From: an uncultured Eubacteriales bacterium
GTDB lineage: Bacteria; Bacillota; Clostridia; Monoglobales; UMGS1388
NCBI GenBank assembly: GCA_900551345.1
Contig: URVP01000023.1
Coordinates: 1-13,289, forward strand
DNA: 13,289 nt
Reading direction: 5' to 3'
The position numbers were made by a program, and so were the translations under genes. Below the pieces are notes generated by a model. It did not search any database, had not been told where the DNA came from, and was given only the letters and a program-made list of their open reading frames with translations. Shown piece after piece: positions 6,633-13,289 of this stretch; position 1 is the stretch's first letter, and every line of letters begins with the position of its first letter.

Positions 6633-7883
6633 TTAGAAAAACGCACCGTTTTCCTTAAGAATTTTCTGAAGTTTTTTCACATCTATTTCTTTATATGAGA
6701 GCTTATCTTTAATTGCAATAGCAGCGGCAGTACCGGCAGCTTCACCTGTACAGCAGCAGATGGGCATAATTCTGTATGATGCCTGAGCCTCATGTGTTGA
6801 AGAAAGGCATCTGCCTACATTAAGCAGATTGTCTACACCCTTAGGCTGAAGACATCTGTAAGGAATTGTATAATATGAGTTTTCGGGAAGGAAGTAGTGG
6901 CTTGTTCCGCTGCCTTCAGGATTATGTATATCAATATCATAGTTAGCAGCTGCGATACCATCTTCAAACTTTGTTTGAGCCATAATATCTTCTGCTGTAA
7001 GAACATATTCACCATCAATCATACGGCTTTCACGCACACCGATGCTCATAGCTGTTGAAACAAGCTGTGCATTCTGGAAACCATCGATATTTTCTCTCAT
7101 AAAGTTTACAAGTTCAAACACCTGTTCTCTTGCTTCAATTTCAGCTTTTGTTATATCAAATGCATCCACGGGATTAAGCTTAACAATTCTTGTTGAGTTA
7201 AAGTGAATAACGCCTTTAACCATATTTTTAAAGGTAAGTACATCTTCTCTTAAGTTTTTAATTTTACCCTGCTTCTGAAATTCTTTATATAGACGATTTG
7301 TTTCAGAGGGACTGTACTTTTCAACATCAACATTTGCAACTCTGAAGCAAAGAGTCATAGGCTGACAAAGACCATCCTCTTCTCTTCCTATATGGAAGGG
7401 GCAACCGCTCATGGCAGCAAGATCTCCGTCACCTGTTGCATCAACAAAATAGTCAGCTTCAAGCTTCATTAATCCTGACTTATTAGCAACAGTTATAGAA
7501 ACGACCTTTCCGTTTTCAACCTCAGAACCTATAAGCTGAGAGTGATACAAAAGCTCTATTCCTTCTTTAAGTACCATACGGTTAAGAAGAAGTTTTGTAT
7601 ATTCTTCATCAAAAACCATGCCTATATCATCTGTGCAATTTGCCTCTTTCAAATGCCCTACAATTTCAGCAAAAATACCTCTGTTTAAATGAATACGCTC
7701 GGTTCTCGAATCATCTGTGTGTGTCCAATAAGGCATAAAAGGATTTACCAGACAATTGGCAGCAGCACCGCCCAGACAATTTGACTGTTCAACAAGCATT
7801 ACTTTAGCTCCGCCTCTTGCAGCAGCGAGGGCAGCAGCAACACCGGAAAAACCTCCGCCTACTACTATAAGATCATATTTCAT
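6633..7883 (-). CDS. FAD-dependent oxidoreductase (FAD_oxidored family)
   Basis: The N-terminus YDLIVVGGGFSG (GxGxxG at 9-14) followed by Glu32 forms the Rossmann dinucleotide site for FAD. DATGDGD (148-154) is the second FAD contact typical of this family, and the C-terminal region NVGRCLSSTHEA...TGEAAGTAAA is its usual closing FAD motif. ATG 7883 is preferred because AAAGGA lies 8 nt upstream, giving 416 aa; ATG 7892 sits directly against the ribosome binding site. Cysteines cluster near the FAD tail (PICCCTGEAAG). There is no signal peptide, so it is probably cytoplasmic. The substrate cannot be read from sequence; relatives in gut bacteria sit in carbohydrate loci. It is divergent from the UroD-like gene and has a perfect consensus promoter with a hairpin leader. 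Confidence 0.85.
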   Translation of the reverse strand: MKYDLIVVGGGFSGVAAALAAARGGAKVMLVEQSNCLGGAAANCLVNPFMPYWTHTDDSRTERIHLNRGIFAEIVGHLKEANCTDDIGMVFDEEYTKLLLNRMVLKEGIELLYHSQLIGSEVENGKVVSITVANKSGLMKLEADYFVDATGDGDLAAMSGCPFHIGREEDGLCQPMTLCFRVANVDVEKYSPSETNRLYKEFQKQGKIKNLREDVLTFKNMVKGVIHFNSTRIVKLNPVDAFDITKAEIEAREQVFELVNFMRENIDGFQNAQLVSTAMSIGVRESRMIDGEYVLTAEDIMAQTKFEDGIAAANYDIDIHNPEGSGTSHYFLPENSYYTIPYRCLQPKGVDNLLNVGRCLSSTHEAQASYRIMPICCCTGEAAGTAAAIAIKDKLSYKEIDVKKLQKILKENGAFF

Positions 7884-7898
7884 TTCTATCATCCTTTC

Positions 7899-7919
7899 CC
7901 GTCAAAAAGACGCTGACGG
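7899..7919 (-). promoter_or_regulatory. Hairpin in the 5' leader of the FAD oxidoreductase
   Basis: CCGTCA (7899-7904) and TGACGG (7914-7919) form a 6-bp stem; a smaller alternative stem CGTC/GACG (7900-7903 and 7909-7912) shares the same bases and excludes it. The stem's 3' arm on the mRNA runs into the GGGAAAGGA ribosome binding site, so it could influence translation, or the DNA palindrome could be an operator just downstream of the start. Confidence 0.4.
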
Positions 7920-7931
7920 TATTTTTTTATA

Positions 7932-7960
7932 ATTATATTCCTTTATTTAAATGCTGTCAA
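7932..7960 (-). promoter_or_regulatory. Consensus sigma-A promoter of the FAD oxidoreductase
   Basis: On the minus strand, TTGACA (complement of 7955-7960), 17 bp, then TATAAT (complement of 7932-7937): an exact consensus match. The start would be near 7925, leaving a leader of about 40 nt. Confidence 0.88.
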
Positions 7961-8062
7961 TAGAAAAGCATATTTAATTGATAAAAAATAAATTTTTAGA
8001 ATCAATAGCTAAATAAATTCATAAAAGCAGCAAAAAAATACAAACTCTTCATAATCAATATG

Positions 8063-8071
8063 TGATATAAT
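8063..8071 (+). promoter_or_regulatory. Extended -10 promoter of the UroD-like gene
   Basis: TGATATAAT (8063-8071) has the TG extension directly before TATAAT (8066-8071). The -35 position shows no good match. The start would be near 8078, and the AGGGAAGTGA ribosome binding site (8087-8096) follows. Confidence 0.6.
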
Positions 8072-8101
8072 GTTTATAAATTTAACAGGGAAGTGAATTA
8101 A

Positions 8102-9064
8102 ATGACAGAACGAGAAAGATTTATAAAAGCTTTAAAAAGAGAACCCATAACCGGACATGTACCTACCTTTGAACTGGTGTTCTTTCTTACCATGGAGGTT
8201 TTGGGGAAAGTTCATCCCACACACAGAGATTACGGTCAGTGGAACCAGATGACTGCGGAAGAGAAAAAACTTCATCTGTATGATATGGCAAAAATTTATA
8301 TTGATATAGCGGAAAAATACCACCACAGCGCCATATTTGTGCATACTAATCCGAGTGATACAGACAACACGGTACGCCTGCTTGAGATAATAAGAGAACT
8401 GTCCGGAGATAAGTATTTTTTACTTATGCATGGAGATTCAACCTTTGAAATACCCAACGGAGATAACATGATGGATTTCAGCATAAGAATGTATGAAGAC
8501 CCTGAGGGCATGAAAGAAGAAGCAAAAAAAAGAACAGAAAAGAATCTGGAAAAAGCGTACACAATAAAGCAAAGAGGCAATCTGCTTGACGGATTCGGAC
8601 TTTGTTCTGACTACTGTTTTAACACAAATCCTTTCTTTGCTCCCGATGTGTTTGCCGAATTAATCGCTCCGTATTTGAAGCAGGTTATCAGCGGTTACAG
8701 AGAAATGGGATATTACACAATCAAGCATACTGACGGAAATATAATGCCCATACTTGACCAGATTGTAGAATGCGGTCCTGATGCGCTTCACTCCCTTGAC
8801 CCTCAAGGCGGTGTGAGTCTTGCAGAGGTAAAAAAGCTTGTAGGTGATAAAGTTGCACTGTGCGGAAATGTCAACTGCGGACTTCTTCAAACAGGAACGG
8901 ATGAGGAATGTGCACAGGATGTAAGACGCAGTCTGCGTGAAGGTATGGCCGGATACGGTTATATTTTCTGCACCTCTAACTGTGCATATACGGGAATGCC
9001 TCTTAAACGGTATGAAATGATGAATGACATATGGTATAATGAAGGAATATATCCGGAAAAGTAA
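8102..9064 (+). CDS. Uroporphyrinogen decarboxylase-family protein
   Basis: The 320-aa protein begins MTERERFIKALKRE, the usual start of UroD/MtaA-type TIM-barrel proteins, and has the family's later strands: a loop with HTDGN (209-213), LHSLDPQGG (229-237) and LCGNVNCG (253-260). True HemE is about 340-350 aa with an N-terminal arginine-rich substrate motif that I do not see, so heme synthesis is unlikely. Methylcobamide methyltransferases of this superfamily carry HxC for zinc; here the equivalent reads HTD, so zinc-thiol chemistry of that type is doubtful. No corrinoid protein gene is adjacent. Function is unknown; a small-molecule lyase or methyl-transfer role is possible. It has its own promoter, a good ribosome binding site, and shares an intergenic region with the divergent FAD oxidoreductase, suggesting linked regulation. 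Confidence 0.82.
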   Translation: MTERERFIKALKREPITGHVPTFELVFFLTMEVLGKVHPTHRDYGQWNQMTAEEKKLHLYDMAKIYIDIAEKYHHSAIFVHTNPSDTDNTVRLLEIIRELSGDKYFLLMHGDSTFEIPNGDNMMDFSIRMYEDPEGMKEEAKKRTEKNLEKAYTIKQRGNLLDGFGLCSDYCFNTNPFFAPDVFAELIAPYLKQVISGYREMGYYTIKHTDGNIMPILDQIVECGPDALHSLDPQGGVSLAEVKKLVGDKVALCGNVNCGLLQTGTDEECAQDVRRSLREGMAGYGYIFCTSNCAYTGMPLKRYEMMNDIWYNEGIYPEK

Positions 9065-9137
9065 AATGCGGCAAAGAGCAAAACCCTTTTACCAAATTTA
9101 TGTATATATTATTACTGATTTTTAAGGAACTTTTATA

Positions 9138-9165
9138 TTGATAATATTAAAATTTTTGCTATAAT
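9138..9165 (+). promoter_or_regulatory. Promoter of the DUF1015 gene
   Basis: TTGATA (9138-9143) and TATAAT (9160-9165) are 16 bp apart, and the -10 is extended by TGC. Transcription would start near 9172, with a ribosome binding site TTGGAGAT at 9208-9215. Confidence 0.65.
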
Positions 9166-9219
9166 TATTAATTGTAAGGTTTATTTATACTTAGCAATAA
9201 AAATGATTGGAGATACAAT

Positions 9220-10428
9220 ATGAATGTATTCAGAAAAGCAGATATTTTAATACCCAAAAATGCGGACCTCGAAAAATGGAGCGTGGTGGCATGCGATCAG
9301 TTTACTTCTGAGCCGGAATACTGGCATAAAGCAGAAAAAATCGTTGGAGATGCGCCCAGCACGCTTAATCTTGTTTATCCCGAAGCATATCTTTCTGACG
9401 GTGATGAAAGAATTGAGTCAATCAACAAAGCCATGAAAGAATATATTGCAGGCGACATTTTTAAAGAGTACCCAAGCAGCATTATATACATAGAAAGAAC
9501 GCTGCCGGGCGGAGAGGTCAGAAAAGGTCTTATCGGTGCGGTTGACCTGGAAAAGTACGACTATTCCAAAGGTTCAAAAAGCGCTGTCAGGGCTACAGAA
9601 GGTACGGTTATAGAAAGAATACCTCCTCGTGTTAAAATCCGTGAAAATGCATCTATAGAGCTGCCTCATGTAATACTTCTTATAAATGACGAAAGCAAAA
9701 ACATTATTGAAAAAGTCAGCAAAGAGAACAAAATATACGATTTTGAACTTATGCTCGGCGGAGGACATTTGGCAGGATGGCTTCTTTCGGATAAAGAAGC
9801 TGACGATGTTATAAACAAATTTAATAAATTTGAGGAAAATGCCCCTGATGGGCTGCTCTTTGCTGTCGGAGACGGAAATCACTCCCTGGCTACGGCAAAA
9901 ACCTGCTGGGACAACCTTAAAAGCAGTTTAACCGAATCTGAAAGAGAAACGCACCCCGCACGTTATTGTCTTGTGGAAGTGGAAAACATTCATGATGACG
10001 CACTTGTTTTTGAACCCATTCACAGAGTGGTCTTTAATGTTGACCCGAAACAAGTTATTGATGAATTGCAAAATGAATATGAATGCTCACAATCAGACAA
10101 CGGCGGTCATAAAATCGATTTTGTATACGGTTTTGAAAAAGGAACTCTTTATATAAAAGACTCCTCCTCCGCCCTTGCTGTGGGAACATTGCAGCAATTT
10201 CTTGACAGACACGGTTACGAAACAGATTATATTCACGGAAGCGATGTAGTGGAAAAGCTCGCAAAATCAGATAACACTATAGGCTTTATTCTCCCCGTTT
10301 CAGACAAATCAGACCTTTTTAAAACTGTAATATCAGACGGTGCTCTGCCGAGAAAAACCTTTTCAATGGGCGAAGCAAACGAAAAAAGATATTACATGGA
10401 AGCTAAAAAAATCAGTACAGACGATTAA
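9220..10428 (+). CDS. DUF1015 family protein
   Basis: The 402-aa protein matches DUF1015 in length and layout: an N-terminal segment with VVACDQFTSEPEYW (about 22-35), the middle stretch RATEGTVIERIPPRV, and the highly conserved VGDGNHSLATAK near residue 220. No biochemical function is established for the family; members are often beside serine-biosynthesis genes (serA, serC), which are absent here. No signal peptide or membrane segment is seen, so it is presumably cytoplasmic. The ATG follows TTGGAGAT at normal spacing, an independent promoter precedes it, and a strong terminator follows, so it is a single-gene transcription unit. Confidence 0.88.
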   Translation: MNVFRKADILIPKNADLEKWSVVACDQFTSEPEYWHKAEKIVGDAPSTLNLVYPEAYLSDGDERIESINKAMKEYIAGDIFKEYPSSIIYIERTLPGGEVRKGLIGAVDLEKYDYSKGSKSAVRATEGTVIERIPPRVKIRENASIELPHVILLINDESKNIIEKVSKENKIYDFELMLGGGHLAGWLLSDKEADDVINKFNKFEENAPDGLLFAVGDGNHSLATAKTCWDNLKSSLTESERETHPARYCLVEVENIHDDALVFEPIHRVVFNVDPKQVIDELQNEYECSQSDNGGHKIDFVYGFEKGTLYIKDSSSALAVGTLQQFLDRHGYETDYIHGSDVVEKLAKSDNTIGFILPVSDKSDLFKTVISDGALPRKTFSMGEANEKRYYMEAKKISTDD

Positions 10429-10430
10429 TT

Positions 10431-10444
10431 TGAAAACGATTATA
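10431..10444. promoter_or_regulatory. Degenerate LacI-type operator-like site
   Basis: TGAAAACGATTATA matches the core of the two downstream operators (TGTAAACGATTACA) at 12 of 14 positions and lies just after the DUF1015 stop, about 200 bp upstream of the first. It could be an auxiliary site or coincidence. Confidence 0.25.
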
Positions 10445-10470
10445 CTGCATTAAGTACATAAAAGACCAAG

Positions 10471-10505
10471 CAGGGTATTTACTTTTCGGTAAATGCCCTG
10501 TTTTT
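10471..10505 (+). terminator. Intrinsic terminator after the DUF1015 gene
   Basis: CAGGGTATTTAC (10471-10482) pairs with GTAAATGCCCTG (10489-10500) over 12 bp with one G-U pair, a TTTTCG loop, and a run of T from 10501. Confidence 0.9.
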
Positions 10506-10596
10506 ATTGTCTTAATAAAAACAACTGATAAAAACATTTTTAATTATAATGAGTTTTTATGTTAATAAACTTTTAAATATATTTTTCAAAAAACTA

Positions 10597-10625
10597 TTGA
10601 CACAAACCATATGTAATGATATATT
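10597..10625 (+). promoter_or_regulatory. Promoter of the LacI / dehydrogenase / ThuA operon
   Basis: TTGACA (10597-10602) and TATATT (10620-10625) are 17 bp apart. The start falls near 10632, inside the first operator, so repressor binding would block initiation. An ATGTAA half-site (10611-10616) lies between the boxes. Confidence 0.8.
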
Positions 10626-10626
10626 G

Positions 10627-10642
10627 ATGTAAACGATTACAT
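10627..10642. promoter_or_regulatory. LacI-type operator O1
   Basis: ATGTAAACGATTACAT has palindromic arms ATGTAA/TTACAT around a central CG, the usual form of LacI-family operators. It covers the predicted transcription start and is identical to O2. Confidence 0.8.
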
Positions 10643-10701
10643 TTGATTACTTTTTATGTTTAATACCAAAAGAATCTGTATTCGTTTTTTACTGCAATAA
10701 A

Positions 10702-10717
10702 ATGTAAACGATTACAT
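10702..10717. promoter_or_regulatory. LacI-type operator O2
   Basis: An exact 16-bp copy of O1, 75 bp downstream (about seven helical turns), and just before the ribosome binding site of the regulator gene. Two in-phase operators suggest repression by DNA looping or a roadblock. Confidence 0.78.
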
Positions 10718-10727
10718 AATATCAAAA

Positions 10728-10744
10728 AGGGGGGGCTCGTCATA
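10728..10744 (+). promoter_or_regulatory. G-rich ribosome binding site ahead of an ATA start
   Basis: AGGGGGGG (10728-10735) is the only Shine-Dalgarno-like sequence near the LacI frame. It is 6 nt from the ATA codon at 10742-10744, which occupies the exact position where LacI proteins begin Met-Thr-Ile. Confidence 0.55.
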
Positions 10745-11722
10745 ACAATATCTGAAATTGCATCACTTGCCGGTGTTTCGGTTGCAACGGTGTCCCGAGT
10801 GCTTAACAACAGCAAAACGGTTTCAGAAAAAACACGGAAACATGTGCTGTCAATTATGGAAGAAAACAACTATGCACCCAATCTTTTGGGGCGTCATTTA
10901 AGGACACGGCAAACACATATTGTTTTGGTAATTCTCACTTCTGTATCCAACTATTTTTGCAACAGAGTGGTAAACGGAATTGATGAGCAAGCAAGAAAAC
11001 ATGGATATCATACTATTATCGGTATGACTAATGATAATCCAAAAATCGAAAAATCTTACATAAATATGCTGCGTAACGGATTGGCAGACGGTGCAATAAT
11101 TATGTCAAGCACAATGAGCAAGGAAGAAATGCATCAGCTCAATGAAAAATATAATGTGGTTCAGTGCAGCGAATATGTAGACGAAGATTCTCCGTATGTA
11201 ACAATCGACAATAAAAAAGCCGCTTTTGACGCCGTATCACATTTAATAAAATGCGGACGAAAAAAAATCGCATACTGCGGTGTTAAAAACCATATGATTT
11301 CTTCAAAAATTCGCTTTGAAGGATACATCAACGCTTTAACGGCACATGGAATTAAACCCGACCGGAACATTATTTTTGATGGAGATTACGGCTTTCGCAG
11401 TGCTTACCGTCTTACTGAAGAACACATTAAATCGGGTGCTGATTTTAACGGATTGTTTTCCATATCCGACCGAATGGCATCCGGCGCCGTAAGTGCCATA
11501 CACAGCTGCGGTCTCCGTGTTCCCGAAGATGTTTCAGTAGTAGGGTTTGACAACACGGATGCAGCATATATGACCACCCCTCCTCTTACTACCATTGCAC
11601 AACCAAAAAAAGAGCTGGGATATGAAGCAATGAAAATGCTTTTAGAAAGATTTAAAGGGGAAATCCCCGAAAACAAAATATTAAATTATGAACTTGTTGT
11701 AAGAAAATCAACACAAATTTAG
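10742..11722 (+). CDS. LacI-family transcriptional regulator with apparent ATA start
   Basis: From ATA 10742 the product is 326 aa and begins (M)TISEIASLAGVSVATVSRVLNN, a complete LacI helix-turn-helix (3-22) with hinge helix, then a periplasmic-binding-protein-like effector domain (about 60-326) including the usual late VSVVGFDNTD and TTPPLTTIAQP. No ATG, GTG or TTG lies in frame upstream before the operator region; the first ordinary start (GTG 10790) would cut away most of the DNA-binding domain. It is probably a repressor of its own operon through the two identical operators, relieved by a sugar-type ligand that cannot be named. The stop overlaps the AGGAGGT ribosome binding site of the next gene. 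A base change or sequencing error from ATG to ATA is the main alternative to true ATA initiation. Confidence 0.88.
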   Translation: MTISEIASLAGVSVATVSRVLNNSKTVSEKTRKHVLSIMEENNYAPNLLGRHLRTRQTHIVLVILTSVSNYFCNRVVNGIDEQARKHGYHTIIGMTNDNPKIEKSYINMLRNGLADGAIIMSSTMSKEEMHQLNEKYNVVQCSEYVDEDSPYVTIDNKKAAFDAVSHLIKCGRKKIAYCGVKNHMISSKIRFEGYINALTAHGIKPDRNIIFDGDYGFRSAYRLTEEHIKSGADFNGLFSISDRMASGAVSAIHSCGLRVPEDVSVVGFDNTDAAYMTTPPLTTIAQPKKELGYEAMKMLLERFKGEIPENKILNYELVVRKSTQI

Positions 11723-11733
11723 GAGGTAACAAA

Positions 11734-12819
11734 ATGGAAAGAGATGTATTAATCGGTATTGTAGGCTGCGGAGGTATTGCCAACGGAAAGCATATGCCCT
11801 CACTTAAAAAGCTCCCAAATGCAAAAATGGTAGCTTTTTGCGACATTGTAAAAGAAAGAGCTGAAAAAGCCGCAAAAGAATACGGCGAAGAAGGCGCAAG
11901 GGTTTATACCGACTACAAGGAAATGCTGGAAAAGGAAAAACTTGAAGTTGTGCATGTATGCACACCCAACAAGTCCCATTCTCCCATCACTGTGGCGGCA
12001 CTTGAAAGCGGATGTCATGTTATGTGTGAAAAGCCCATGGCTAAAACCTATGCAGATGCCAAAGCTATGCTCGAAGCGTGCAAAAAAACAGGTAAAAAGC
12101 TGACGATAGGATACCAAAATCGTTTTAGAGCTGACAGCACATTTATAAAAAAAGCTTGTGAGAACGGTGACCTGGGCGAAATATATTACGGTAAAGCACA
12201 CGCCGTAAGACGCCGTGCCGTTCCTACCTGGGGAGTCTTCCTTAATGAAGAAGAACAGGGTGGCGGTCCCCTTATCGATATTGGCACACATGCTCTTGAC
12301 CTTACCCTTTGGATGATGGACAATTACAAACCGGTAAGCGTAAAGGGCAGCGTATTTAAAAAGCTTGGAGACTTAAAAGATTCGGGTAATGCGTGGGGCG
12401 ACTGGGACCCTGAAAAATACACAGTTGAGGATTCAGCATTCGGATTTATAACAATGGAAAACGGTGCTACAATTGTTCTTGAAAGCAGCTGGGCTCTTAA
12501 TACCCTTGACATAAAAGAAGCTAAATGTACACTTTGCGGCACAAAAGCAGGAGCAGACATGGAAGACGGCGCAAGAATAAACCTTTCAAAATACGGTAAG
12601 CTTACCACCATTAAACCTAACCTTGGAGCAGACGGTGTAGATTTTTATTCAGGCGATGATGAAAGCCCTGCTGACAAAGAAGCAAGAATGTGGATTGACG
12701 CTGTAGTAAACGACAAAGAACCTGTTGTAAAACCTGAACAAGCAATTGTTGTAACCCAGATCCTGGAAGCAATTTATGAAAGTGCAAAGACAGGTAAGGA
12801 GGTTATTATAAGTGATTAA
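11734..12819 (+). CDS. Gfo/Idh/MocA-family NAD(P)-dependent dehydrogenase (ThuB-like by context)
   Basis: The 361-aa protein has the Rossmann motif GIVGCGGIA (about 8-16), the family signature CEKPMA with catalytic Lys100, and GGGPLIDIGTHALDL with Asp182 and His186 of the active site. Such enzymes oxidise or reduce a hydroxyl of sugars, inositols or glycosides with NAD(P). An AGGAGGT ribosome binding site precedes ATG 11734, only 11 nt after the regulator. Its 3' end overlaps the ThuA-domain gene by 8 nt. In rhizobia, ThuB (same family) and ThuA act together on trehalose-type disaccharides through 3-keto intermediates; a comparable glycoside-oxidation role is inferred here, with substrate unknown. 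No signal peptide is seen, so it is cytoplasmic. Confidence 0.9.
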   Translation: MERDVLIGIVGCGGIANGKHMPSLKKLPNAKMVAFCDIVKERAEKAAKEYGEEGARVYTDYKEMLEKEKLEVVHVCTPNKSHSPITVAALESGCHVMCEKPMAKTYADAKAMLEACKKTGKKLTIGYQNRFRADSTFIKKACENGDLGEIYYGKAHAVRRRAVPTWGVFLNEEEQGGGPLIDIGTHALDLTLWMMDNYKPVSVKGSVFKKLGDLKDSGNAWGDWDPEKYTVEDSAFGFITMENGATIVLESSWALNTLDIKEAKCTLCGTKAGADMEDGARINLSKYGKLTTIKPNLGADGVDFYSGDDESPADKEARMWIDAVVNDKEPVVKPEQAIVVTQILEAIYESAKTGKEVIISD

Positions 12820-13289
12820 AGTTACAGTTTGGAACGAATATTTCCACGAAGTTGAGCATGAAAACATAAAAGCAGTATATCCTGACGGCATACATAATTG
12901 CATTAAGGACTTTTTGCAATCCGATGATATAAAAGTAAGAACTGCTACTCTTAATATGGATCAGTGCGGTCTTACAGATGAGGTTCTTGATGATACTGAT
13001 GTCCTCATTTGGTGGGGTCATGCCCGTCATGGAGATGTACCCGATGAAATCGCTAAAAAGGTACAGGAAAGAGTATTGCGTGGAATGGGACTTATTGTAC
13101 TCCATTCCGGACACCACTCAAAGCCGTTCCGCCTCCTTATGGGTACCACATGTGACCTCAGATGGCGTGACAACGACCGTGAGAGAATTTGGTGTGCAAA
13201 TCCGGCTCATCCCATTGCGCAGGGAATCCCGGAGCATTTTGAACTTGAGCATGAAGAAATGTACGGAGAACATTTTACCATTCCCACAC
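12812..13289 (+). CDS. ThuA-domain protein, 5' part (cut by window edge)
   Basis: Starting at GTG 12812, behind AAGGAGG (12796-12802, 9 nt spacing), the frame stays open for 159 codons to the window end. The sequence IKVTVWNEYFHE, VYPDGIH (23-29), DVLIWWGHARH (63-73), GLIVLHSGHHSKPF (93-106), GTTCDLRW and LEHEEMYGE are the characteristic ThuA-family (trehalose-utilisation, class-I-glutamine-amidotransferase-like fold) motifs in order. The family normally spans about 240-260 aa, so roughly 100 residues are missing. The 8-nt overlap with the dehydrogenase gene implies translational coupling. It probably processes the keto-sugar product of that dehydrogenase; this is inferred from rhizobial ThuAB, and the exact reaction is not fixed. 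Confidence 0.88.
   Translation, partial: MIKVTVWNEYFHEVEHENIKAVYPDGIHNCIKDFLQSDDIKVRTATLNMDQCGLTDEVLDDTDVLIWWGHARHGDVPDEIAKKVQERVLRGMGLIVLHSGHHSKPFRLLMGTTCDLRWRDNDRERIWCANPAHPIAQGIPEHFELEHEEMYGEHFTIPT

Noticed and set aside
7899..7930. Plus-strand terminator formed by CCGTCA/TGACGG followed by TTTTTTT
   Set aside because: No plus-strand gene ends here; the bases are better explained as the leader hairpin of the minus-strand gene and its AT-rich start region.

Overview
The window looks like a chromosomal segment from an AT-rich, Gram-positive, Clostridia-like bacterium. The signs are consensus sigma-A promoters with 16-17 bp spacers, strong AGGAGG-type ribosome binding sites, a CCA-encoding tRNA, and the murA / YycJ-type hydrolase / rlmH cluster. 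The family assignments were made by reading motifs in the sequence; no database search was run.

Left part (1-3676) is accessory DNA. It opens with the end of an IS3-family insertion sequence: an inverted repeat ending at 125 and the first 18 codons of its transposase OrfA on the minus strand. The IS abuts, and probably truncates, a protein with a HEPN-type Arg-x4-His motif. A structured, nearly gene-free spacer follows, then a possible promoter and palindrome, a 50-codon ORF with a hydrophobic stretch, and a 452-aa orphan protein. About 690 bp without a convincing gene then leads to the 3' end of tRNA-Thr(CGT). That layout is what an element integrated at a tRNA gene would leave, but no integrase or second attachment site is visible.

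Middle part (3677-6632) is core genome. tRNA-Thr (minus) and murA (plus) diverge from a short AT-rich spacer with two well-formed promoters. murA, a YycJ/WalJ-type metallo-beta-lactamase-fold protein and rlmH are joined by successive 4-nt ATGA overlaps. A bidirectional terminator separates rlmH from the convergent FAD oxidoreductase.

Right part (6633-13289) holds metabolic genes. A FAD-dependent oxidoreductase (minus) and a uroporphyrinogen-decarboxylase-family protein (plus) diverge from a shared intergenic region; the oxidoreductase promoter is an exact TTGACA-N17-TATAAT. A DUF1015 protein has its own promoter and ends at a strong terminator. The last unit is LacI-type regulator, Gfo/Idh/MocA dehydrogenase and ThuA-domain protein (cut by the window edge), resembling the ThuA/ThuB pairing of keto-sugar catabolism. 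Its regulatory region carries two identical 16-bp LacI-type operators exactly 75 bp apart, one over the predicted transcription start.

The most notable observations are that the LacI reading frame has no ATG/GTG/TTG at its expected start but an ATA placed behind a G-rich ribosome binding site, the twin operators, and the HEPN-like plus orphan genes in the tRNA-linked accessory segment as possible defence-type cargo.
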